In this document: piece by piece, positions 1-6,777 of the stretch
Layout of the letters: every line of letters starts with the position of its first letter
How positions within the stretch are numbered: the first letter of the stretch is position 1
NCBI GenBank assembly: GCA_003529305.1
Contig: DPWC01000091.1
Coordinates: 1 to 10,681, forward strand
Direction of reading: 5' to 3'
Source: Actinomycetota bacterium
GTDB lineage: Bacteria; Actinomycetota; Actinomycetes; UBA12327
DNA: 10,681 nt
Translations under genes and position numbers: made by a program
Notes under the pieces: generated by a model
Database searches by the model: none
What the model saw: only the letters and a program-made list of their open reading frames with translations
Told to the model about the DNA's origin: nothing

Positions 1-762
1 GGTGATGGATTTGGCGTGAGTCATCGCCGCCATGCCAGTGTTTACGACATCGCCTTGCTGCTGCCGCGAGCGGCGGGCTATCTGGTGCTGCGTGAAGTTG
101 AAGTACTCGATAAGTTGTCGGTAGAGCCTGCGCGCCCCTACACAGTTGTGCTCGGCGGTTCGAAGGTTTCAGACAAGTTAGATGTCATTGATGCTCTACT
201 ACACTGCGCCGATCGTCTGATCATCGGCGGTGGAATGGCGTACACCTTCCTTGCCGCACAGGGTCATGGTGTGGGGACCAGCTTGTTGGAGTCTGAACAG
301 ATTCACACTTGCCAGGCATACCTCGAGCGCGCACAAGCGCGGGGGGTGGAGATATGCTTGCCAACCGACATCGTCGTCGCGGATCACTTCGCTGCGGACG
401 CCCCACACCAGGTTGTGCCGACGGATTCCATTCCCGATGGCTGGATGGGTCTAGATATCGGCCCAGAATCAGCGGAGCGTTTCGCACAAGGGGTCTCCGA
501 GTCCGCAACGGTCTTTTGGAACGGCCCGATAGGCGTTTTCGAATTTCCCGCCTTCGCGGGTGGAACCTTGGCTGTTGCTCGGGCACTTGCCGGCCTGAAG
601 GGCCTGAGCGTTGTCGGGGGTGGCGATTCAGCAGCCGCCGTGCGTGCGTTGGGATTCACCGATGACCAGTTCAGCCACATTTCCACAGGTGGCGGAGCGA
701 GTTTGGAATACCTAGAAGGCAAAGTTCTGCCAGGCATCGCCGTACTAGAAGAAGGGTCCTGA
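1..762 (+). CDS. pgk: Phosphoglycerate kinase, 3' part (5' end outside window)
   Basis: Cytoplasmic glycolytic enzyme that transfers phosphate from 1,3-bisphosphoglycerate to ADP. The reading frame is open from base 1, so the first ATG-like codons inside the window are not the start; 253 C-terminal residues are visible of a family length near 390-400, so roughly the first 140-150 are missing. The visible part opens in the DGFG..HR.HAS segment (family form NDAFG..HRAHAS), then shows GGSKVSDKL, the GGGMAYTFL segment of the C-terminal domain, FWNGPIGVFE and the nucleotide-binding GGGDSAAAV, ending in STGGGASLEYLEGK. The first segment is a little divergent (Gly where Asn and Ala are usual), but the nucleotide-binding motifs are intact. 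The stop TGA shares one base with the tpiA ATG, so the two are translationally coupled. A gap gene just upstream is likely but not visible. Confidence 0.97.
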   Translation, partial: GDGFGVSHRRHASVYDIALLLPRAAGYLVLREVEVLDKLSVEPARPYTVVLGGSKVSDKLDVIDALLHCADRLIIGGGMAYTFLAAQGHGVGTSLLESEQIHTCQAYLERAQARGVEICLPTDIVVADHFAADAPHQVVPTDSIPDGWMGLDIGPESAERFAQGVSESATVFWNGPIGVFEFPAFAGGTLAVARALAGLKGLSVVGGGDSAAAVRALGFTDDQFSHISTGGGASLEYLEGKVLPGIAVLEEGS

Positions 763-1547
763 TGACGGAGCGAACCCCGCTGATCGTGGGTAATTGGAAG
801 ATGAACCTCAATCATCTTGAGGCCATCGCCCATGTGCAGAAATTGGCGTTCACCCTGCGACCTCAGGATTACGACGCGGTGGATGTGGCCGTGCTCCCGC
901 CATTTACCGATATCCGGTCCGTGCAGACCCTCGTTGACGGTGATCGCCTGCGGTTGCGCTACGGCGCACAAGACCTCTCACCGGTTGATGCCGGTGCGCG
1001 CACTGGTGAGATTAGCGGGGCAATGCTGGCCAAACTTGGCTGCACTTTTGTCGCCGTGGGGCACTCTGAGCGACGACAGTTTCATGGGGAAGATGATGAC
1101 GCGGTCCATGACAAGGTGGCCGCCGCACTGCGCCACGACCTCACCCCGATCATCTGTGTGGGCGAACCTCTAGAGGTGCGTCAACAGGGACTGCAGGTGG
1201 AGCACTGTGTGAGCCAATTGGCTGCTGCCCTCGAGGGATTGACCACCGAGCAGGTGGCGCACTGTGTGATCGCTTATGAGCCCGTTTGGGCTATTGGCAC
1301 GGGCCAGGTGGCCACTAATGACGATGCGCAGGAAGTTGCGGCTGCCCTGCGACAGGCCATCGAGCAGGAGGCCGACAGCGCTGCCGCCGCTGCGGTACGG
1401 ATCCTGTACGGCGGATCGGTGTCCCCGGCCTCCACTCCTGGACTCATGGCGCAGTCGGATATTGATGGCGCGTTGGTGGGGGGCGCAAGTCTGGAGATTG
1501 AGGCATTTGCCCGCATCGTGCGGTACCGCGATGAGATCACCATTTAA
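762..1547 (+). CDS. tpiA: Triosephosphate isomerase
   Basis: Interconverts dihydroxyacetone phosphate and glyceraldehyde 3-phosphate in the cytoplasm. The protein is 261 aa, normal for the family. All key residues are present: Asn11 and Lys13 in GNWKMN, the electrophile His101 in VGHSERR, the base Glu173 in AYEPVWAIGTG with the following flexible loop 6, and the phosphate-binding YGGSV (216-220) and GALVGGASL near the C-terminus. The start ATG overlaps the pgk stop (TGATG) and a Shine-Dalgarno GAAGG at 751-755 lies 6 nt upstream, which fixes the start. It forms a glycolytic operon with pgk; a 75-bp gap to secG follows, and secG is on the same strand and probably partly co-transcribed. Confidence 0.98.
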   Translation: MTERTPLIVGNWKMNLNHLEAIAHVQKLAFTLRPQDYDAVDVAVLPPFTDIRSVQTLVDGDRLRLRYGAQDLSPVDAGARTGEISGAMLAKLGCTFVAVGHSERRQFHGEDDDAVHDKVAAALRHDLTPIICVGEPLEVRQQGLQVEHCVSQLAAALEGLTTEQVAHCVIAYEPVWAIGTGQVATNDDAQEVAAALRQAIEQEADSAAAAAVRILYGGSVSPASTPGLMAQSDIDGALVGGASLEIEAFARIVRYRDEITI

Positions 1548-1622
1548 GTGGTGCGTATCCTTAAGGCAACTCGCTGCTGCGGCCACCGTGCGGGCACAGC
1601 GGGCTGTTGAGGGAGGAAACCC

Positions 1623-1859
1623 ATGATCGTGGCCTTGGCCGTCCTGCAGCTGGTGACCAGTGTGTTGCTGGTGGTGCTGGTCCTTCTGCACAAGGGCAAG
1701 GGCAGCGGACTGTCTGACCTCTTCGGCGGTGGAATGTCATCGTCGTTGGGCGGATCGTCGGTCGTGGAGAAGAACCTCGACCGCTTTACCGTGGTGATCG
1801 GCCTCGTCTGGGCGGTCTGCATCGTCGGACTGGGCCTGGTGCTCAAGGTCGGTACCTGA
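1623..1859 (+). CDS. secG: Protein translocase subunit SecG
   Basis: Small accessory subunit of the SecYEG export channel in the cytoplasmic membrane. The protein is 78 aa, with two hydrophobic helices (about residues 2-22 and 54-75). Between them is the loop HKGKGSGLSDLFGGG followed by SSSLGGSSVVEKNLDRFT, which is typical of actinobacterial SecG. A strong Shine-Dalgarno GGGAGG at 1611-1616 lies 6 nt before the ATG. Placement after tpiA is the standard actinobacterial arrangement. A TANNNT-type hexamer (TATCCT, 1556-1561) in the 75-bp leader could be an internal promoter, but it has no convincing -35 partner, so read-through from pgk-tpiA is the simpler view. Confidence 0.95.
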   Translation: MIVALAVLQLVTSVLLVVLVLLHKGKGSGLSDLFGGGMSSSLGGSSVVEKNLDRFTVVIGLVWAVCIVGLGLVLKVGT

Positions 1860-1884
1860 GCCTGCCGACAATGAGTCGTGAGGC

Positions 1885-1911
1885 GGGAACACAATTCCGC
1901 CGTTAGGCGTC
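1885..1911 (+). promoter_or_regulatory. Candidate SigR/SigH-type (thiol-stress) promoter of rbpA
   Basis: GGGAAC at 1885-1890 is followed after 18 nt by GTC at 1909-1911. The SigR/SigH consensus is GGAAT (or GGGAAY)-N18-GTT, so spacing is exact but the -10 has one mismatch. Transcription would start about 25-30 nt before the rbpA ATG. Streptomyces rbpA is known to be SigR-controlled, which makes the match more credible. An imperfect inverted repeat, GGCGGGAA...TTCCGCC with one bulged G (1882-1902), overlaps the -35. The match is short and could be chance. Confidence 0.35.
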
Positions 1912-1945
1912 ATAACCAGCAAGCAGAATTCACGAAGGAGAACCG

Positions 1946-2290
1946 ATGGCAGGCGGCAGTGCGATTCGGGGGAGTCGAGTCGGTTCCGGACCGATGGGTG
2001 AGGCTGAGCGCGGCGACGCCGCCCCCCGCATCCGGGTGTCCTTCTGGTGCGCCGAGGGCCATGAGGTGCGGCCATCCTTCGCGCATGACGCCGAGGTTCC
2101 CGAACTGTGGGATTGCCCCAAGTGCGGCGCGCCATCAGGTCAGGACAAGGACAATCCGCCGCTAGCGGCAAAGAACGAGCCCTACAAGACGCACCTTGCG
2201 TATGTGCGTGAGCGGCGTTCCGATATTGACGGTGACGCGATTTTGGCCGAGGCAGTGGCCAAACTGCGCGGCGAAATCTGGGAAGACTAG
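1946..2290 (+). CDS. rbpA: RNA polymerase-binding protein RbpA
   Basis: Actinobacteria-specific transcription factor that binds RNA polymerase and group 1/2 sigma factors and helps form the open promoter complex; in several species it also affects rifampicin tolerance. The protein is 114 aa, family-typical. Layout: N-terminal tail with the conserved AIRGSRVGSGPMGEAERG (6-23), a zinc-ribbon core with Cys35, His39, Cys57 and Cys60 as probable ligands, a linker (about 72-79), and the sigma-interaction domain starting YKTHLAYVRERRS (80-92) and ending in a helix ILAEAVAKLRGE. The Shine-Dalgarno GAAGGAG (1934-1940) is 5 nt from the ATG. It lies 86 bp after secG on the same strand, with its own possible stress promoter, and converges on tkt with 33 bp between stops, where I see no clear rho-independent terminator. 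Confidence 0.96.
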   Translation: MAGGSAIRGSRVGSGPMGEAERGDAAPRIRVSFWCAEGHEVRPSFAHDAEVPELWDCPKCGAPSGQDKDNPPLAAKNEPYKTHLAYVRERRSDIDGDAILAEAVAKLRGEIWED

Positions 2291-2323
2291 GAAGCCATGG
2301 ACGGCGCGTTGTAACCCAGTTGT

Positions 2324-4441
2324 TCAACGGCTCAGCAGTTGAGTTGCTGCCTGTGCGACAGCCTCGGCAGTGATGCCGAATTTCTCAAAAAGTACTCCTG
2401 CGGCGGCCGAGGCACCGTAGTGATCGATGCCAATACTGATTCCGTGGTCGCCCACATAGCGCCGCCAAGGATCGGTGATGCCGGCCTCGACCGATACCCG
2501 TGCGGTCAGGGAGGACGGCAAGACGCTCTCTCGATACTCCGCTGATTGCTGTTCGAAGATCTCGAAACTGGCCATGGATACCACGCGTGCGGAAATGCCC
2601 TGCTGGGCCAATAGCGCCTGCGCGCTGAGGGCGAGTGCTACCTCTGAGCCGCTGGCCAGCACGATCACCTGAGGATTCACCGCGTCGGAGATGATGTAAC
2701 CGCCTCGTAGCAAAGGTTCGTCGCCGCCGTTGATGATCTGTGCTGCCGTGCGATCAAGGACGGGCACATCCTGTCGGGTCAGGATCAGCGCTGTAGGCCC
2801 GCTCAAGGCCGTCAGGGCGACCCGCCACGCGGCAGCAGTTTCACCCGCGTCGGCGGGGCGAATAACGGTCAGGTTCGGAATAGCCCGCAGAGCAGCGAGG
2901 TGTTCGACCGGCTGGTGTGTGGGGCCATCTTCACCGACGCCGATGGAGTCGTGCGTCCAGATGTAGGTCACTGGCAAACCCATGAGAGCCGCCAAGCGGA
3001 CAGCTGGACGCATGTAGTCGCTGAACACCAAGAAGGTGCCACCGAAGACGCGTGACCGGCCATGCAAGGCGATGCCGTTCATTGCCGACGCCATCGCGTG
3101 TTCGCGGATACCAAAGTGCAGAACCCGCCCCCCTGGGCCGCTGTTGTTGGCGGCGACCGCGGCGGCTGAATCGGCGTCCTTGATCACGGTGTTGTTGGAC
3201 TCGCCGAGATCGGCCGACCCGCCCCAGAGTTCAGGCAGAACTCTCGCGAGGGCGTTGATGACGAGGCCCGACGCCTTCCGAGTAGCCATGGCGGCCCCGG
3301 GTTCAAAGTCAGGAAGATGCTGCGTCCAGCCGTTGGGAAGTTCGCGGGCTTCGAGGCGCTGCAACAAACTGGCTGACAGAGGGTTCGCTGCCGTCCACGC
3401 CGATCGGCGCTGGTTCCATTCTTGACGACTCCGCGCTCCTCGATCGGCAACCAGTCGAGTATGCGACAGCACATCCGGCGGAACCTCGAACATCTGGGCC
3501 GGATCGAAGCCGAGGACCCGCTTGGTTGCGGCCACTTCGTCGGCCCCTAAGGCGGCGCCATGAGCCGCGCTCGTGCCCTGTGCGTGGGGGGCGGGCCAGG
3601 CGATCGTGCTGCGCACAATGATCAACGAGGGACGCTCGGTATGCGCCTTAGCCTGCTGACAGGCGCGGTCAAAGGCGACCACATTAATGTCGCCATCAGG
3701 AGCCCGATCAACACGCTCCACATGCCAGCCGTAGGCCTCGTAGCGTTGACCCACATCCTCCGACAACGCCAGATTTGTCCCACCTTCAATAGTGATGTCA
3801 TTGGCGTCGTAGATCACCGTGAGTTGACCTAAACCCTGATGCCCCGCCAGCGAAGAAGCTTCGGCACTGACTCCTTCTTGGATGTCGCCATCCGAGGCAA
3901 GCACCCAGATGCGATGGTCGAAGATGCTCTCCCCAGCCGGTGAAGAAGGATCAAGCAGGTGGCGCTCGCGCCGCGCGGCCAATGCCATGCCCACAGCGTT
4001 GGCAATTCCTTGGCCGAGCGGTCCCGTGGTGGTCTCGACTCCTGCGGTGTGCCCCCATTCGGGATGCCCTGGTGTCGCCGACCCCCAAGTGCGCAGCGAC
4101 TTGAGGTCATCCAGGGTCAGACCGTAACCGCAAAGGTAGAGCTGGATATACAGCAAGACGCTGGCATGGCCCATGGACAAGACGAATCGGTCGCGGCCCA
4201 ACCAACGCGGATCGGCGGGGTCATGCACCATGACCTTCTGGAACAAGTGGTGAGCGATGGGAGCCAACGCCATTGCCGTGCCGGGGTGTCCGTTGCCCAC
4301 CTGCTGGACCGCATCCATTGCCAGGACCCGCGCCGTGGCAATGGCACGAGCGTCAATCCCGGCAGTGCCGTCTGTGCTGCCTGTGTCTTCCGTGCCGTCT
4401 CTGCCGTCGGGGGTGGGGGACAGCGGTGTGGCGCCGGTCAC
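2324..4441 (-). CDS. tkt: Transketolase
   Basis: Thiamine diphosphate (ThDP)-dependent enzyme moving two-carbon ketol units in the non-oxidative pentose phosphate pathway. From the chosen GTG start it is 705 aa, matching the family (about 660-700). Motifs: GNGHPG (His52), LSMGH, GHTAGVETTTGPLGQG, the ThDP/metal motif SDGDIQEG (183-190) with YDAND, the catalytic Glu447 in GIREHAM, HDSIGVGEDGPTHQP (His497 onward), and a C-terminal domain ending near DHYGASAAAGVLFEKFG. The frame stays open to 4681, but that extension would overlap ctaB and has no family resemblance. GTG 4441 has a Shine-Dalgarno GAAGGGAG 6 nt upstream; the alternative ATG at 4519 has none. Residues about 13-27 form a low-complexity D/G/T stretch made by a 9-bp DNA repeat. 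The usual downstream neighbours tal, zwf, opcA and pgl are absent. Confidence 0.96.
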   Translation of the reverse strand: MTGATPLSPTPDGRDGTEDTGSTDGTAGIDARAIATARVLAMDAVQQVGNGHPGTAMALAPIAHHLFQKVMVHDPADPRWLGRDRFVLSMGHASVLLYIQLYLCGYGLTLDDLKSLRTWGSATPGHPEWGHTAGVETTTGPLGQGIANAVGMALAARRERHLLDPSSPAGESIFDHRIWVLASDGDIQEGVSAEASSLAGHQGLGQLTVIYDANDITIEGGTNLALSEDVGQRYEAYGWHVERVDRAPDGDINVVAFDRACQQAKAHTERPSLIIVRSTIAWPAPHAQGTSAAHGAALGADEVAATKRVLGFDPAQMFEVPPDVLSHTRLVADRGARSRQEWNQRRSAWTAANPLSASLLQRLEARELPNGWTQHLPDFEPGAAMATRKASGLVINALARVLPELWGGSADLGESNNTVIKDADSAAAVAANNSGPGGRVLHFGIREHAMASAMNGIALHGRSRVFGGTFLVFSDYMRPAVRLAALMGLPVTYIWTHDSIGVGEDGPTHQPVEHLAALRAIPNLTVIRPADAGETAAAWRVALTALSGPTALILTRQDVPVLDRTAAQIINGGDEPLLRGGYIISDAVNPQVIVLASGSEVALALSAQALLAQQGISARVVSMASFEIFEQQSAEYRESVLPSSLTARVSVEAGITDPWRRYVGDHGISIGIDHYGASAAAGVLFEKFGITAEAVAQAATQLLSR
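4365..4409 (-). repeat. Degenerate 9-bp tandem repeat (about 5 units) inside the 5' end of tkt
   Basis: Read on the + strand the units are GTGCCGTCT, GTGCTGCCT, GTGTCTTCC, GTGCCGTCT and CTGCCGTCG. Because the period is nine, the repeat stays in frame and encodes a three-residue pattern (DGR, DGT, EDT, GST, DGT) in the N-terminal tail of transketolase, before the conserved fold begins. Copy-number change here would lengthen or shorten the tail without a frameshift. Confidence 0.6.
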
Positions 4442-4493
4442 CGACCACTCCCTTCGCGTGCTCCATCGCGGCCAACTGCCGCATCGTTCGCTC

Positions 4494-4515
4494 ACCCTAT
4501 CCAGCGCACTAGGGT
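4494..4515. promoter_or_regulatory. Divergent tkt/ctaB promoter region with paired TAGGGT hexamers
   Basis: ACCCTA at 4494-4499 (TAGGGT on the minus strand) and TAGGGT at 4510-4515 form an inverted pair separated by 10 nt in the 98-bp gap between the two start codons. Each fits the actinobacterial -10 form TANNNT and each points toward one gene. The implied transcription starts are near 4487 for tkt and 4522 for ctaB. Neither has a clear TTGACA -35 at 17 nt. The same symmetry could instead be an operator; I cannot tell which. Confidence 0.4.
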
Positions 4516-4539
4516 TCATCGGGACAAGGCGCGACTCTC

Positions 4540-5445
4540 GTGGGCGGTTCGGTGACTCAAGTGCAAACCCGGAAGGGCAGCCGGGCAGCGGCCTATCTGT
4601 CGCTGACCAAGCCGAGGGTGATCGAGCTCTTGTTGGCGACCACCGTTCCGACCATGTTTCTGGCGGCTCACGGGGTGCCATCGCTGCGGCTCGTCATCGC
4701 CACGCTTGTCGGAGGAAGCCTCGCGGCTGGTGGTGCCAATGCCTTCAACTGCGTCATTGATCGCGATATTGACGCCATCATGCATCGCACTCAGTCGCGT
4801 CCCACGGCTACTGGTGAGATCACCGTTCGGCAGGCCCTCGTTTGGGCTATGACGCTCTCGCTCAGCGCGGTTCTCTGGCTTGCGGTGACTGTGAACCTGG
4901 CGGCTGCCGCGTTAGCGGCATTCGCCATCGGGTTTTATGTGGTGGGCTACTCCATCCTTCTTAAGAGGCGCACCTCGCAGAACATCGTGTGGGGTGGGAT
5001 CGCTGGGTGTATGCCGGTGTTGATCGGCTGGAGTGCCGTCACTGGTGGTCTGTCCTGGGCGCCGTTGGTGCTGTTTCTCATGGTCTTCTTCTGGACGCCG
5101 CCGCACTATTGGCCATTGTCGTTGAGTTACCGAGACGACTACGCCTCGGCCGGCATCCCCATGCTGCCGGTGGTCAAGGACCGCCAGAGCGTGGCGGCAT
5201 CCATCGTTCGTTACTCGTGGGCGATGGTGGTGGTGTCGCTAGTCCTGTGGCCTGTTGCGGGAACGAGCGCGTTCTACCCAATTGCCGCGAGCGTGTTGGG
5301 GGCACTGTTCTTGCGAGAGGCTCACCGTCTGCAGAAGGCAGCGCGGACCGAGGCAGCTGCGCAACCCCTGCGACTCTTTCACTGGTCGATCACTTACCTC
5401 GCGTTGTTGTTTGCGGCCGTAGCGATCGATCCGTTCCTGCACTGA
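4540..5445 (+). CDS. ctaB: Protohaem IX farnesyltransferase (haem O synthase)
   Basis: Integral membrane UbiA-family prenyltransferase that adds a farnesyl group to haem B, giving haem O, the first step toward haem A for cytochrome oxidase. The protein is 301 aa. It begins with the conserved SLTKPRVIELLL...VPTMFLA, followed by the first prenyl-diphosphate/Mg motif N70-C-V-I-D74-R-D-I-D78 with HRTQSRP, then the KRRTSQNIVWGGIAGCMPVL loop, FWTPPHYWPLSL, and the second acidic motif YRDDY (197-201) with AGIPMLP. Several hydrophobic helices span the rest. The start is GTG 4540 with a weak AAGG 10 nt upstream (4526-4529); GTG 4552 and GTG 4561 are possible alternatives. It is divergent from tkt, as in other actinobacteria, and converges on the sensor kinase with 31 bp between stops. 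Its partner ctaA is about 2.7 kb away on the other strand. Confidence 0.96.
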   Translation: MGGSVTQVQTRKGSRAAAYLSLTKPRVIELLLATTVPTMFLAAHGVPSLRLVIATLVGGSLAAGGANAFNCVIDRDIDAIMHRTQSRPTATGEITVRQALVWAMTLSLSAVLWLAVTVNLAAAALAAFAIGFYVVGYSILLKRRTSQNIVWGGIAGCMPVLIGWSAVTGGLSWAPLVLFLMVFFWTPPHYWPLSLSYRDDYASAGIPMLPVVKDRQSVAASIVRYSWAMVVVSLVLWPVAGTSAFYPIAASVLGALFLREAHRLQKAARTEAAAQPLRLFHWSITYLALLFAAVAIDPFLH

Positions 5446-5457
5446 TGCAGCGCTGCA
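5437..5457. repeat. Overlapping small inverted repeats at the ctaB stop codon
   Basis: CTGCA at 5437-5441 and TGCAG at 5446-5450 pair around the ctaB stop codon with a 4-nt loop. Immediately overlapping is a perfect 12-bp palindrome, TGCAGCGCTGCA (5446-5457). No T-run follows on either strand, so this is not a standard rho-independent terminator. It sits between the convergent ends of ctaB and the sensor kinase and could act as a weak end signal, or mean nothing. Confidence 0.3.
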
Positions 5458-5476
5458 CCGCTTTGGAGGGCATGCT

Positions 5477-6775
5477 CTAGTCCGGTGGCGTTGTGACACC
5501 CAATTGCAGTCGGACTTGGGTGCCATGCGGATCGATCGAATCCAACGCCAATGAACCACCTGTTGATTCAGCAATGCGACGGGCGATATCAAGTCCTAAT
5601 CCCGTGGAGCCCGATCCTGAGACGCCGCGCCCGGATACGGAAACGCCTGTTGGCAACCCGGGTCCCTCATCGCTGATCAACACCTCAATGAGTCCGTCGA
5701 GATTGGCCAACGAGTGCACACGGACGGAGAAGGCGGTGCCTTCGTCGGTATGGGCGAAAACATTCCCGAGTAGGGCATCAACGGCGGCAGCGAGGTCATC
5801 TTCGGTGGCGCCCACCCACAGAGCGGCACTCGGGATGCTTGTCGCCACTTCTCGGCCCTGTTCTTCGGCCAAAGCCGACCAGAAGGCAACGCGGTCAGCG
5901 ACGACGGCGCTGGCGTTGCAGACGGGCACCAGTGTGCTGGTCATTGGTCGCGATGCCGTACGGATGACATCGTCCAGGCTGCGCTCCAGTAGGTCGACAT
6001 CCGCAGCGATGCGGTCTCTTTCTTCTGGAGCGCTCAGGCTGTCGGCATCAAGGCGCAGGGCAGTCAGTGGGGTGCGGAGCCGGTGCGACAGATCAGCTAC
6101 AGCCTCGCGCTCGGCGGTGATCAGCTCCCCGATTCTCCGGGCGAGTGCGTTCATAGCCGATCCCACATGAGCTATCTCTATGGGCTCGTTGACATTGGCC
6201 CGGGCGCTGAAATCACCATCGGCGAGTTCATTGGCGGTGCGTTCCAACTCCCGCAAAGGTCTCGTCAAAGTGCGGGCTATGCGGTCTGCGATGAAGAGCG
6301 ATGCGACAAACAGGGCAATGGCCAGGAGAACGATCACGACCGCTGCTTTTTCCCAGCCCTTGGTCAAGGATTCTCGCGTGATATCGACGGCGACAACACG
6401 CACCCCAGAAGCGGAGAACACTGGTTGCAGCACCACGCGCCCTTTGTCTGCGGTGGCGAATATCCCTGCTGGGCCACCGGCTCGCACCGAGTCCAACGCA
6501 CCGTCTCGGGGCCGGGGAGCGCCCAGCGTTTGTCCATTAGTGAGCACGACAGACACCGTGGTGCCACCCGGGGTCTGTAGTGAATCAAGAGCAAGGGCGA
6601 TATCTATCGCTGTGCCGTTGGCAACCAAAGGCACCAGGGACTGCGTGATGGTCGTGGCGCGCTGCAGTGCCGCATTGGTCGCGACATCGCGTACAAGCAG
6701 GATCAGTGGCAAGGTGAAGGCGAGTAGAACGATGGAGGTGGTGGCGCCTACCAGAACCACGATACGGCGGCGCAT
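5477..6775 (-). CDS. Two-component sensor histidine kinase
   Basis: Membrane sensor that autophosphorylates and passes phosphate to the adjacent response regulator. The protein is 432 aa. Layout: TM helix 1 (about 6-28), an extracytoplasmic sensor region (29-142), TM helix 2 (about 143-163), a HAMP linker (about 164-216, with TRPLRELERTANELADGDFSA), a HisKA dimerisation domain with the phospho-acceptor His231 in LSHRLRTPLTALRLDA, then an ATPase domain with N-box Asn338 (DALLGNVFAHT), G1 box DEGPG (369-373) and G2 box STGLGLDIARR (390-400). The sensor region has no cysteines and no haem motif that I can recognise. The ATG lies 2 nt after the regulator stop, with GAGGA upstream, so the pair is one operon. 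The signal is unknown. Confidence 0.93.
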   Translation of the reverse strand: MRRRIVVLVGATTSIVLLAFTLPLILLVRDVATNAALQRATTITQSLVPLVANGTAIDIALALDSLQTPGGTTVSVVLTNGQTLGAPRPRDGALDSVRAGGPAGIFATADKGRVVLQPVFSASGVRVVAVDITRESLTKGWEKAAVVIVLLAIALFVASLFIADRIARTLTRPLRELERTANELADGDFSARANVNEPIEIAHVGSAMNALARRIGELITAEREAVADLSHRLRTPLTALRLDADSLSAPEERDRIAADVDLLERSLDDVIRTASRPMTSTLVPVCNASAVVADRVAFWSALAEEQGREVATSIPSAALWVGATEDDLAAAVDALLGNVFAHTDEGTAFSVRVHSLANLDGLIEVLISDEGPGLPTGVSVSGRGVSGSGSTGLGLDIARRIAESTGGSLALDSIDPHGTQVRLQLGVTTPPD

Positions 6776-6777
6776 GA

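Noticed and set aside
384..971. Long minus-strand open frame opposite pgk/tpiA
   Set aside because: It is a shadow of the two real genes, with no domain resemblance and no Shine-Dalgarno that I can see.
1548..1622. Dedicated secG promoter at TATCCT (1556-1561)
   Set aside because: A single TANNNT hexamer with no -35 is too common by chance; noted in the secG entry only.
1885..1904. GGGAAC with GTT at 1902-1904 as a SigR-type promoter
   Set aside because: The spacing is only 11 nt, too short; the GTC at 18 nt is the better, though imperfect, -10.
2291..2323. Bidirectional terminator between rbpA and tkt
   Set aside because: I found no stable stem followed by a T-run in these 33 bp; short CAGTTG/CAAC matches are too weak.
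1737..2327. 196-codon minus-strand open frame opposite secG and rbpA
   Set aside because: The arginine- and proline-rich product is typical of antisense frames in GC-rich DNA; both genes opposite are well recognised.
4442..4681. N-terminal extension of tkt up to 4681, or start at ATG 4519
   Set aside because: The extension overlaps ctaB and its divergent promoter and does not look like transketolase. ATG 4519 has no Shine-Dalgarno, whereas GTG 4441 has GAAGGGAG at 6 nt and gives a family-typical length.
3959..4760. Overlapping + strand open frames opposite the 5' part of tkt
   Set aside because: No recognisable domain, and the region is fully explained by the conserved transketolase start.
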